From an uncultured Thiocystis sp. (GTDB lineage Bacteria; Pseudomonadota; Gammaproteobacteria; Chromatiales; Chromatiaceae): DNA of 50,037 bases. Location of the stretch: assembly GCF_903866365.1 (NCBI RefSeq), contig NZ_CAIPNF010000125.1:1-50037 (forward strand), given 5' to 3'. Shown here one piece after another: positions 26,211 through 34,419 of the stretch (position 1 is its first letter; each line of letters begins with the position of its first letter). The notes below the pieces were generated by a model. It saw nothing but the letters and a program-made list of their open reading frames with translations. It was not told the origin of the DNA and made no database searches. Made by a program: the position numbers and the translations under genes.

Positions 26211-27374
26211 GTGATTCGCGTGTTGGTCGTCGAGGACGATGCGTCAACGGGCGCATTGTTGGTGCAACTGATCAAGCGGCTGTGGCCGCAGGCGTCCGTG
26301 GTGCTTGCATCCGATGCACTGTTCGCGCTGGAGCACTGGAAAAGCGCTGGCGCGGATCTGGTTCTGCTCGATTGGGGTCTGCCGGGAATGAGCGGCATCG
26401 ATCTCTTGAAACAGATTCGACGATCCGAAACAAAAACGGTTTGCGTGATGATTTCAGGCCACGCCGACCGTGAGGTGATTCTCGCGGCCCGCACCCATCA
26501 GGTCGACGCCTTTATCGTCAAGCCGTTCGCCGCGAAGCAGTTGATGGCGCGTCTGTCCGAGCTCATGGCGCTGCCGAGCGCGGATTCGCAGTTGCAGGCG
26601 CCCGTTGGCTCCATCGAGGATTTCATCAAGTATCACATGACGCAGGGGATCCTCGGACTGCCGATCGACCCTGAACTGGCTGGCGCGATCGAGGGAATAC
26701 GGGAGCTGGACGCGGGAGCAAGGGCCAAAGTCTTGCGCCAATGTCAGTTTCATCCCGCGCTGGTCTTTCGCGCCTTGAGTCTGGCCAATAGCGGACAGTA
26801 CATTCAAGGTCTGGAGTCGGTCGAAACCTTCGAAGGGGCCATCCATCAGGTTGGCCTGGCGGGATTCATCAATCTCGCCGTGGAGATGTCGCTGCATCCG
26901 GGAAGCGAGCTGAAAGCGGATTTTCTCAAGACCCGGCGGCTGCAATTCCACCGCGATTGTCTGTCGCTCGCCGACATCGTCACGAAGCTAGGCACGCACG
27001 CGACCTTCGATCTCGCGGCCTCCCGGTCTGCCTGTATGCTCTACCGGGTCGGCGAGCTCTCCCTGCTGCAACTCATGCAGTCATGGATGGACCTGGGGAA
27101 CGCCATCGACGACAGCCTCTGCGCGTCGATCCTGAAGGCGCATTCAAGCCCGGCCGGGAACCAGATCAAGACCCAATGGAACATCCCCAACACCATTCGC
27201 GGACGCATCGGCGCCGCCTATCTGCTGCCGACGGGAACGGTCAGGATCGACTCCATCGTGATGCGCATCGCCGGCTTGCTGTTAATGGGCGATCCTCATC
27301 AACAGTTGCCGCGCTTACTGGCTCGCGTCGGTCTGACGCCAAGCAAGGTGGAAGGCTATCGGCCAGCGGAATAG
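26211..27374 (+). CDS. Response regulator with HDOD output domain
   Basis: A 387-aa regulator. The N-terminal receiver has VLVVEDDAS, the phosphoacceptor Asp in LVLLDWGLPGMSG and the Lys in FIVKPF. The C-terminal region resembles an HDOD domain (VLRQCQFHPALVFRALSLAN to the mid-300s). HDOD proteins lack HD-phosphodiesterase metals and act as signalling scaffolds. The GTG start at 26211 is preceded by GGGGGCG. It is divergent from the binding-protein/kinase operon, so the 203-bp gap probably carries promoters for both. It is a plausible partner of one of the two hybrid kinases. Confidence 0.85.
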   Translation: MIRVLVVEDDASTGALLVQLIKRLWPQASVVLASDALFALEHWKSAGADLVLLDWGLPGMSGIDLLKQIRRSETKTVCVMISGHADREVILAARTHQVDAFIVKPFAAKQLMARLSELMALPSADSQLQAPVGSIEDFIKYHMTQGILGLPIDPELAGAIEGIRELDAGARAKVLRQCQFHPALVFRALSLANSGQYIQGLESVETFEGAIHQVGLAGFINLAVEMSLHPGSELKADFLKTRRLQFHRDCLSLADIVTKLGTHATFDLAASRSACMLYRVGELSLLQLMQSWMDLGNAIDDSLCASILKAHSSPAGNQIKTQWNIPNTIRGRIGAAYLLPTGTVRIDSIVMRIAGLLLMGDPHQQLPRLLARVGLTPSKVEGYRPAE

Positions 27375-27384
27375 GGGCGAGGCT

Positions 27385-27419
27385 TTGCCGCTTGCCGCTT
27401 GCCGCTTGCCGCTTGCCGC
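27385..27419. repeat. Heptanucleotide tandem repeat (TTGCCGC x5)
   Basis: Five perfect copies of TTGCCGC lie between two convergent genes, three bases from the stop of the kinase gene at 27422. A short T-run follows. It is a variable-number tandem repeat candidate with no coding role on either strand. Confidence 0.88.
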
Positions 27420-27421
27420 TT

Positions 27422-29500
27422 TTAACGCGGTCGAGCCTCCGTAAACCGCGAGATCATCGCTTCGAGATGCTTGGGCCGGAGCGGTTTGGGGAGATGTTCG
27501 TCCATGCCTGCCTCCAGGCAAAGTGCCCGGTCGCCGGCCATGACGTTGGCGGTCAATGCGACGATGGGGGTGTGAGCGGACCCTTGCTCCTTGTCGCGAA
27601 TCCGACGGGCCGCCTCGATGCCGTCCATGACCGGCATCTGCATGTCCATGAGCACGAGGTCGAAGGCGGATGGATCGAACAGCTCGACGGCGATTTTGCC
27701 ATTTTCGGCCAGGGTCACTTCATGTCCCCATTGTTCGAGCAGTTTACGGGCGAGTTTTTGATTGACCGGGTTGTCCTCGACCAAGAGGATCCGCGCGCCC
27801 TGTCGTTCGTCTTGCGGCGAGGGGGCTTGCGGGGTGGCCTGTGGCGGCGGCGGCGACGCGGCGGCGACCGCGGGGTCGAGCAGACGGGTCAGGGTGTCGA
27901 TGAGTTCGCGCGGCGTGGCGGGTTTGGTCAGCGTGGCGGCGATTCCAAGATCCTGGCCGCGTTGCGCATCGCCGGGGTTTTCGCCGCACGCGAGCATGAT
28001 CATCCGGCCTTGACCGACCAGGCCTTCCGCGGTGAGTTGGGCGGCCAGTTCCAGACCGTCCATGTCGGGCATGCGGGCATCGAGCAGCAGGAGATCGCAA
28101 GGCGCGCGGCTGGACTGGCTGCGGCGGGCCAATTCGAGCGCTTCCTGTCCGCTGCCGGCCTCCAGGGTCGTCAACCCCCAGTGACGCAGCCAGCCAGCCA
28201 GGGTTCCGCGATTGATCGGATGATCGTCGACGACGAGCGCGCACTGGTGCCGCCAGCGCGGGAGGGGCGTGGCGGGTTCGAGGCGGGCGAGCGGCAGGGT
28301 TAGATGAAAGGCGCTGCCCTGACCCTCGCGACTGGTGACCCGGATCTGTCCGTCCATGAGTTCGAGCAGACGGGCGCTGATGCTCAGACCCAGTCCGGTG
28401 CCGCCGAACTGACGGGTGATGGTGGCATCGGCCTGACGGAAGGCCTCGAAAATCTCCGTGAGTTTTTCGGCGGGAATCCCGATGCCGGTATCGCGAACGG
28501 TGATCTGGATGTCGTCCAGCCGCGGATCCCGCTGGGGGCTGGACCGCACCTTGACCTCGATCTCGCCCGTCGGAGTGAATTTGATGGCGTTGTCGCAGAG
28601 GTTCATCAGTACCTGACGGAGCCGCCCCGGATCGCCCAGGCTGAGCTGGGGAAGGTCGGCGGGCAGATCGCAGACCAGTTCCAGACCCTTGTTCCGGGCA
28701 CGCATGCCGATCGCCTTGAGGGTCTCGGCGACCAGGTCCGACAGAACGAAGGGGATCGGTTCGATGTGCAGCTTGCCGGCATCGAGCCTGGCGAAATCGA
28801 GGACGTCGTTCAGGATAGTCAGGAGCGTTTCGGCCGATGACTTGACGATGTTGAGATACTCGCGCTGGGTCGGGGTCAGCTCGGTGCCCAGGGCCAATTC
28901 GGTCATGCCCAGGATGCCGTTCATCGGGGTGCGGATTTCATGGCTCATGTTGGCGATGAACTGACTTTTCGCCGCGTTCGCGGCCTCCGCGCTGTCCAGC
29001 GCCCGGCGCATCTCCGCTTCGGCCCGACGCATTTTCTCCTCGAACAGACAGGCCCGGGCGGCATTGGCCAGTTTGCGCGCCAGGGGGGCAAAGGCAAGCT
29101 GGACATGGCTCGGCAAGACCCCGGCGTCGCAGCGGCGGAGAAAGATCAGAAGGCCGAAATCGGTCAGACGGAAGGCATGCACGGCGCAGCCGGCCTGAAT
29201 GGAGACCAGGGGCAGTTCGTCTGGCTGCTGGGCAAGCGCTTCATAGAGGGTCGTCGGCGACCAGTGCTTCCAGAAGGCGCTGTAACAGGGATGTCGGGCC
29301 AGGTTGCGAGGGAGCATGCAGACGATCGGATCCGATTCGGCTTCCTCCTGACCTTGCAACTGCAGGATGGCACCGCCGCTGCCGTCGAGGAGTCGCAGCA
29401 TGTCCACCAGAAACCGGCGTAGCATCGGCTCCAGTTCCGTGCTGTCGCCGATGGCGAGCGCGAGTTCGTAGAGCAGCGCGGTGTCGGCGGACAGGCTCAT
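27422..29500 (-). CDS. Soluble hybrid histidine kinase with two receiver domains
   Basis: A 692-aa cytoplasmic kinase. A GAF-like N-terminal domain (about 1-160) is followed by a short coiled coil, HisKA with [15 protein letters not shown] (His 187) and an ATPase domain ([23 protein letters not shown]). Two receivers complete it: VVDDHPIN with [13 protein letters not shown], and LLVEDNPVN with [11 protein letters not shown]. No transmembrane segment or HPt is present. I start at ATG 29500, which overlaps the stop of the upstream GGDEF-EAL gene as ATGA; the longer upstream reading is the shadow of that gene. Translational coupling implies the two proteins work together. Confidence 0.9.
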   Translation of the reverse strand: MSLSADTALLYELALAIGDSTELEPMLRRFLVDMLRLLDGSGGAILQLQGQEEAESDPIVCMLPRNLARHPCYSAFWKHWSPTTLYEALAQQPDELPLVSIQAGCAVHAFRLTDFGLLIFLRRCDAGVLPSHVQLAFAPLARKLANAARACLFEEKMRRAEAEMRRALDSAEAANAAKSQFIANMSHEIRTPMNGILGMTELALGTELTPTQREYLNIVKSSAETLLTILNDVLDFARLDAGKLHIEPIPFVLSDLVAETLKAIGMRARNKGLELVCDLPADLPQLSLGDPGRLRQVLMNLCDNAIKFTPTGEIEVKVRSSPQRDPRLDDIQITVRDTGIGIPAEKLTEIFEAFRQADATITRQFGGTGLGLSISARLLELMDGQIRVTSREGQGSAFHLTLPLARLEPATPLPRWRHQCALVVDDHPINRGTLAGWLRHWGLTTLEAGSGQEALELARRSQSSRAPCDLLLLDARMPDMDGLELAAQLTAEGLVGQGRMIMLACGENPGDAQRGQDLGIAATLTKPATPRELIDTLTRLLDPAVAAASPPPPQATPQAPSPQDERQGARILLVEDNPVNQKLARKLLEQWGHEVTLAENGKIAVELFDPSAFDLVLMDMQMPVMDGIEAARRIRDKEQGSAHTPIVALTANVMAGDRALCLEAGMDEHLPKPLRPKHLEAMISRFTEARPR

Positions 29501-31629
29501 GGGACGGTCGCGCGATCGGCGGGTTCGTGCGTTGCGGATCCGGGGCGAACGAAGGTTTCCAGGAGCGATTCGATGCGTTCCGGCTCCATCGGTTTCCCGA
29601 TCAGATAGCCCTGGATTTCGCTGACTCCCAGCGCATCGACAAAGTCGCATTGGCGCAGGGTTTCGACCCCCTCCGCGATGACGCTCAGGCCCATGGTCTG
29701 GCCAATCGCGGTCACGGCGCGCACGATCACCCGATCCGCCTGGACACAGGTGATATTGGAGACAAAGGCGCGGTCGATCTTGATGGCGTCGATCGGAAAG
29801 CGCAGCAGATATTCGAGCGAGGAATGACCGATGCCGAAATCGTCGATGGCGATTTTGATGCCGGTTTCCCGCAGTCGTCCCAGCAAGGCGATGGCGTTGG
29901 CGGGATCCTGCATGGCGAGACTTTCGGTGATTTCCAGTTCGATGCGGGCGGGACTGGCGCAGCTGGTCTGGATGGCCTGTTGGATCGTGGCGAACAGGCT
30001 CGGTTCCTGAAACTGACGGGGCGAAAGATTGATCCCGACGCGCAGCTCCAGCCCCGTCCGCTCCCAGCGGCTGGCCTGACGGCAGGCTTCCTCCAGAACC
30101 CATTGTCCGACCGCCGTAATCAGGCCCAGGCTTTCCAGGGGCGTGATAAAGCGGGTCGGCGACACCAGACCCCAGGTCGGATGCCGCCAGCGCAGGAGCG
30201 ATTCGACCCCGACGATGGTGCCGCTCCGCAGATCCATCTGAGGTTGATAGACCAGAAAAAACTCCTGTTTTTCGAGTGCGGTGTGCAAGGCGCGTTCGAT
30301 TTCCAGGGTCTCGACGGAGCGCGTCTGCGACGGTGCGTCGGGCTTCGCCACCAGCATCGGACGGGCCTGGCTCCGCGCCAGTCGCTGGGCATCCTGGGCG
30401 AGCAGCAGCAATTGGTTGGCGTCGATGCCGTGCTCGGGAAAGCAGGCGACCCCCGAGGAAAAGGTCAGGATCGCCTCGCCCTGCGCGAGATGAAAGGGGC
30501 GGCGCAGATTGAGCAGAATGGACTCGAAGCGTTCGATCGCGTCCAGCGTCCAGGGCGCGCGCAGCATCAGGGCGAATTCGTCGCCGCCGACCCTGGCGAC
30601 CGCGTCCTGTTTACCGACCAACTCGCGCAGACGCTGTGCCATCCGAATCAGCAGCAAGTCGCCGCCCGCTTCGCCCATGGCCTCGTTGTGACGGTGAAAG
30701 CGCGCGATATCGATCCATCCCACAAGCAGGACTTCGCCCGGACGCCCCGCCTTCAATGCCTCCAGCGTCTCGCCAATCCGACGCAGGAACAGGCGACGAT
30801 TGGGGAGATCGGTCAGTTCGTCGTGCAAGGCCAGATAATCCACCAGCGCCTCGGTGTGACGCAGGTCGGTCACGTCCTGCAAGGCGCCGAGCACCAGATC
30901 GTTGTCGCTGCCCTGGACGCCCCGCTCGCCGATCATGCGGACCAGCCGGTCCGGTCCGCCCGCGCTCATCCGCAGTTCCATTTCGATCTGTCCCTCGGAC
31001 TGACGCACCAGATCCAGCAGACGTCGGGCGCGGCCGCGGTCCTCCGGGTGAATCGTCCGCAGAAAATCGTCCAGATGGCCAAGCTGCTGGCTCGCGATCC
31101 CGATGAGGGTTTCGAGATCGTCGGACCAGTACAGCGCATCGTCGGTGAGGCGCCATTCCCAAAACGCCAGCTTGGCGATCCGTCGGGCCGCCGCCTGGCG
31201 GAGGCGGTTTTGGCGCACCTCGCGGCCGAGCTGGCCGGCCCGCAGGGAATAGCGGACGCGCTGGGTGAGCAGGGTCCAGTTGATCGGCTTGGTGATGAAA
31301 TCGGTGGCACCGGCGCTGAAGGCTTTGTCGATGGCCTTGATGTCGTCGGCGCCGGTGAGCATGATCAGCGGCGTCCCTTCGCTCTGATCGAGCCTACGCA
31401 TGCGCGCACAGGCCTCGAAGCCATCCATGACCGGCATCATGACATCGAGCAGCACCAGCGCCGGGCGTTCTTGCTCGAACAGCGTGACGGCCTCCGCGCC
31501 GTCAGCCGCCTCGATCAGTCGAAATCCCTGGCGGTCAAGGACACCGCGAAGTAACCGGCGGGTCGGTGTATCATCGTCAACGATCAGCAAGAGATCGCGA
31601 TGGTCCTGCCTGTCTTCGTGATCGCCCAC
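29497..31629 (-). CDS. REC-PAS-GGDEF-EAL regulator of c-di-GMP
   Basis: A 710-aa response regulator with both c-di-GMP domains. The receiver has [10 protein letters not shown], Asp in [13 protein letters not shown] and Lys in FITKPI. A PAS-like segment (about 150-260) follows. GGDEF has an intact ARVGGDEF, but no RxxD I-site (GKQD instead), and its DxxxF loop is altered ([18 protein letters not shown]). EAL has [46 protein letters not shown] and QGYLIGKP. All the usual metal and catalytic positions are present, so phosphodiesterase activity is likely, and cyclase activity is possible. The start is GTG at 31629. It is coupled to the downstream hybrid kinase, which may phosphorylate it through the orphan HPt. 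Confidence 0.92.
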   Translation of the reverse strand: MGDHEDRQDHRDLLLIVDDDTPTRRLLRGVLDRQGFRLIEAADGAEAVTLFEQERPALVLLDVMMPVMDGFEACARMRRLDQSEGTPLIMLTGADDIKAIDKAFSAGATDFITKPINWTLLTQRVRYSLRAGQLGREVRQNRLRQAAARRIAKLAFWEWRLTDDALYWSDDLETLIGIASQQLGHLDDFLRTIHPEDRGRARRLLDLVRQSEGQIEMELRMSAGGPDRLVRMIGERGVQGSDNDLVLGALQDVTDLRHTEALVDYLALHDELTDLPNRRLFLRRIGETLEALKAGRPGEVLLVGWIDIARFHRHNEAMGEAGGDLLLIRMAQRLRELVGKQDAVARVGGDEFALMLRAPWTLDAIERFESILLNLRRPFHLAQGEAILTFSSGVACFPEHGIDANQLLLLAQDAQRLARSQARPMLVAKPDAPSQTRSVETLEIERALHTALEKQEFFLVYQPQMDLRSGTIVGVESLLRWRHPTWGLVSPTRFITPLESLGLITAVGQWVLEEACRQASRWERTGLELRVGINLSPRQFQEPSLFATIQQAIQTSCASPARIELEITESLAMQDPANAIALLGRLRETGIKIAIDDFGIGHSSLEYLLRFPIDAIKIDRAFVSNITCVQADRVIVRAVTAIGQTMGLSVIAEGVETLRQCDFVDALGVSEIQGYLIGKPMEPERIESLLETFVRPGSATHEPADRATVP

Positions 31630-31662
31630 TCTACGTCTCCGTCGGTCGAGCCAATTTACAGG

Positions 31663-31691
31663 TTAAATCGGATACCTGACGGCACTATAAT
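31663..31691 (+). promoter_or_regulatory. Sigma-70 promoter of the HPt gene
   Basis: A perfect -10 TATAAT at 31686-31691 is preceded by a 17-base spacer and a weak -35 TTAAAT (31663-31668). The HPt start lies 30 bases downstream of the -10. The divergent GGDEF-EAL gene must use the other strand of the same short gap. Confidence 0.6.
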
Positions 31692-31721
31692 CAACCGCAA
31701 CCTCTCAAGGAAGCGATTGAG

Positions 31722-32129
31722 ATGAAAGATGCCGTGCGATCGAACGATCTGCCGCGAACCGGACTGGGGGTCCGCATGACCTATTTGGATATTGAAGTAT
31801 TGGATGAGTTGCTTGACATCTTGGGGGAGGAGGATCTCCGCTCGATCACGGACAGTTTCGTCGACCAGCTCGGTCATCAGTTAACCGCGCTCGCGACGCA
31901 TTTGGGCCAGGCGGATCACGCCGAGATCGCTCGCATTGCCCATTCGCTCAAGGGCGGCGCGGGCAATCTGGGCGCGCTCGCGCTCTCCGAGGCGGCGGCG
32001 GCGTTGGAACGTCATGCCCGCGCGGGGGAGGCGGACATGACCGCTTCGAGCCTGACGACGCTGCCGGAGATCGCCCGCCAGACGGTCGCCGAACTGAGCG
32101 AACGCGGCTACGTGAGCACGGACTCCTGA
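31722..32129 (+). CDS. Orphan HPt phosphotransfer protein
   Basis: A 135-aa single-domain HPt. The phosphoacceptor motif IAHSLKGGAGNLGA sits in a four-helix arrangement, with ITDSFVDQLGHQL before it and AAAALERHARAG after it. It probably shuttles phosphate from the hybrid kinases nearby, which both lack an HPt, to receivers such as REC-HDOD or REC-GGDEF-EAL. The start at 31722 has AAGGA about ten bases upstream. An ATG at 31776 would still include the core. It stops immediately before the EAL-HDOD gene, so the two are cotranscribed. Confidence 0.9.
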   Translation: MKDAVRSNDLPRTGLGVRMTYLDIEVLDELLDILGEEDLRSITDSFVDQLGHQLTALATHLGQADHAEIARIAHSLKGGAGNLGALALSEAAAALERHARAGEADMTASSLTTLPEIARQTVAELSERGYVSTDS

Positions 32130-33362
32130 ATGGCGTTGCCGTCGAACACGCAGCCGGTCTTCGTGGGCCGGCAGCCGATTTTCGATGCCCGTGGCTTGAT
32201 CGTTGGCTTTGAACTGCTGTTTCGCGGCGGCCATTCGGCCTCCGCCCCCGGCGCGCGCCATCCGGACACCGACGCGGACGCCACGACCTCCGATCTCTTG
32301 CGCAGCATCTTCGTCGATATTGGCGTCGAGAATCTGGTGGGCGACCGCCTGGCTTTCATGACCTTGCCCCGCCATTTTCTCGACAGCGATCTGCTCGCGG
32401 CCTTGCCCGCCGGGCAGACCGTGCTCGAAATCTTTCGGGACTGTCCGCTTGACCCAGACAGCGTGGGCGTGGCGCGCGCGCTCGCGGCGCGGGGCTTTCG
32501 TCTGGTCATGGACGCTCGACACCTGTTGACCGACCCGGCCGTGGCGCGTGAGGTTGCCGCGATCGTCAGGATCGATATCCGCGGGCTGGAGCGCACGGCC
32601 CTGGCGCGGCTAGCCGAGGGTTGCGCGTCAGCGGGGGTCGCCATGTTGGCGGAAAAGGTCGGGACGGAGGCGGAGTACCAGCTTGCCAGGCGTTTGGGTT
32701 TTACCTATTTCCAGGGCTTTTTTCTCTCCTATCCCAACGTGGTCGAGGGGCGCCGCATGGGTGGCGGCGCGCTGGCGCTGCTGCGTCTGCTGGAGATGCT
32801 GCAGCGAGCGGACAGTACGCTGGATGAACTGGAGCGGCTGGTGACCAGCGATGCGGCCTTGAGCATCGAGATGCTGAAGCTGGTCAATAGCGCGCGCTTT
32901 CGCCGACCTGACCCGATCGAGTCGATCCGTCAGGCACTGCTGCTGCTGGGCCGGAAACTCATCGGTCAATGGGCGCTGCTGCTCTCGCTGCGCGCGGCCT
33001 CCGGCAATCCGCAGGCCATGGAACTGGCCCTGATCCGGGCGCGCATGAGCGAGTTGCTGGCGTCGGTGTGCGGCCGTAAGGAGGATGCCGAGCGCTTTTT
33101 CACGCTCGGCCTGCTCTCCGGCATCGACCGGCTCTTCGGCGTCCCGCTGGCCGAGATTCTGCGTCAGATTCATCTGAGTCCGGAGATGACCGCCGCGCTG
33201 CTCAACCGGGAAGGGCAGATGGCCCTCGTGCTGGAGGTCATCGACGCCTTCGAGCACACGGACAATCCCTTGCCCGACGAATTGGATATCTCCCCGGAAG
33301 CGCTCTCGCGTCTCTATCTGGATGCCATTTCCTGGACTCGGGCGCGTTTGAGCGAGCTGTAG
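32130..33362 (+). CDS. Degenerate EAL-HDOD signalling protein (YuxH-like)
   Basis: A 410-aa protein of the EAL-HDOD (YuxH/CdgJ) type. The EAL half has VGRQPIFDARGLIVGFELLFR, so EAL reads ELL, and the DDFG motif is replaced by VMDARHLL. Catalytic residues are missing and it should not hydrolyse c-di-GMP. The HDOD half includes LERLVTSDAALSIEMLKLVN and IESIRQALLLLGRKLIGQW. Such proteins act as scaffolds that affect motility or pili. The ATG follows the HPt stop with no gap, indicating a two-gene operon. It ends one base from the convergent DUF4340 gene. Confidence 0.9.
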   Translation: MALPSNTQPVFVGRQPIFDARGLIVGFELLFRGGHSASAPGARHPDTDADATTSDLLRSIFVDIGVENLVGDRLAFMTLPRHFLDSDLLAALPAGQTVLEIFRDCPLDPDSVGVARALAARGFRLVMDARHLLTDPAVAREVAAIVRIDIRGLERTALARLAEGCASAGVAMLAEKVGTEAEYQLARRLGFTYFQGFFLSYPNVVEGRRMGGGALALLRLLEMLQRADSTLDELERLVTSDAALSIEMLKLVNSARFRRPDPIESIRQALLLLGRKLIGQWALLLSLRAASGNPQAMELALIRARMSELLASVCGRKEDAERFFTLGLLSGIDRLFGVPLAEILRQIHLSPEMTAALLNREGQMALVLEVIDAFEHTDNPLPDELDISPEALSRLYLDAISWTRARLSEL

Positions 33363-33363
33363 G

Positions 33364-34419
33364 TCAGGGCTCTTCCGTCTCGACGGGGGGCGCGGACGGC
33401 GGCGGTTCGCCCGCGGCGGCGGTGTCGTCAGGCTCGGGTTTGACCGCGAATCCGGCTGGATCCAGATCGAGCACGCCGTCCAGATCGAATTTGGACAGCT
33501 TGAAGAAATAGGGCCGCGCCGCATCCTTCAGCACATAGTCCTCGCTGTTTTCGGCCTGTGAAATGCGGTAAGTCCGCTCGGTGCCGTCGTCGAGCCGGAT
33601 GTCGAGCACGAGTGTCGGCGCCTGCTGCCGGTACGCGGGAGCGTCCTCGGTACCGAGCACACCGCGATAGCCGAGATTGGCCACGCGCGTGACCAGCGCA
33701 TTCGCCACGCTCTGGTCGACCGGCTGTTCGCTGTTCTCCAGCCGCCAGACATCCGCCGCCTTGACCAAGGCCCAATCCTTGCTGGCGATGCGCGCGATCC
33801 GCTCCCGCTCCAGACGCAATAACCCCGGATCGAGCCAGTCGTCGCGCCGCGCGGAAAGGTCGGTCGGGACCAGACTCAGGTCGTAGACCGCCTGCTCGCC
33901 CGCCGGTCGGGCGAAGACTCGGCGGAAACCGGGCGAGTCGCCGATCAGCAGGGTCGCCAGCGGACCCTCTTTTCCCTCCAGCGTCAGGCGGCGCTCGAAT
34001 CCGTCGTCGGTCAGCTTGAAGCGTTTGCGCGCCTCCTCGCTGGTGGCGATGGGCAGGGGGCGCTTCAGGTCGGCGAGCTGGGTCAGCAAGGGCTCGACCC
34101 GGGACGGCGCGACCGGAAAATCAGCCAGATCGGCGAGCACCCAGGCGTCCTCCGACGCGCGGCGCAGCGTCACGCCGCTGGCACCGTTCGCGCCCTCGAT
34201 GCGGACCTGGACGACGTCGTCCGGGGCGAAGTCGAGCAAGGGCGTGGGGGCGGTCAGCGCGGCCATTCCCGGCGCTCTCAGGCTGAGTCCGAGCGCGAGC
34301 AACAGTTGCAGAACCAGCAACAGGGCCAGCGCGATCGCCAGCGGCGAACGTAGAACGGGAGTCCAGCCGGAATCCCCGCCGGAATCTGGGTGGGGGGCGG
34401 TCGTGTTCAGCGAACTCAT
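33364..34419 (-). CDS. DUF4340 protein of the ABC export operon
   Basis: A 351-aa protein with one transmembrane helix near the N-terminus (LAIALALLLVLQLLLALGLSL). A large extracytoplasmic region of DUF4340 type follows (VQVRIEGANG.., WVLADLADFPV, YDLSLVPTDLSARRDDWLD). The tail is Pro/Glu/Thr-rich. The start at 34419 has GGAGGAA seven bases upstream and overlaps the stop of the permease fusion as ATGA. DUF4340 genes travel with GldG-like transporter genes in many gammaproteobacteria. The cargo is unknown, with envelope or gliding-like roles only by analogy. Confidence 0.88.
   Translation of the reverse strand: MSSLNTTAPHPDSGGDSGWTPVLRSPLAIALALLLVLQLLLALGLSLRAPGMAALTAPTPLLDFAPDDVVQVRIEGANGASGVTLRRASEDAWVLADLADFPVAPSRVEPLLTQLADLKRPLPIATSEEARKRFKLTDDGFERRLTLEGKEGPLATLLIGDSPGFRRVFARPAGEQAVYDLSLVPTDLSARRDDWLDPGLLRLERERIARIASKDWALVKAADVWRLENSEQPVDQSVANALVTRVANLGYRGVLGTEDAPAYRQQAPTLVLDIRLDDGTERTYRISQAENSEDYVLKDAARPYFFKLSKFDLDGVLDLDPAGFAVKPEPDDTAAAGEPPPSAPPVETEEP

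Noticed and set aside
29527-31554. 675-codon open frame antisense to the REC-PAS-GGDEF-EAL gene
   Set aside because: High GC third positions leave the opposite strand open. The minus-strand protein has all the domain motifs.
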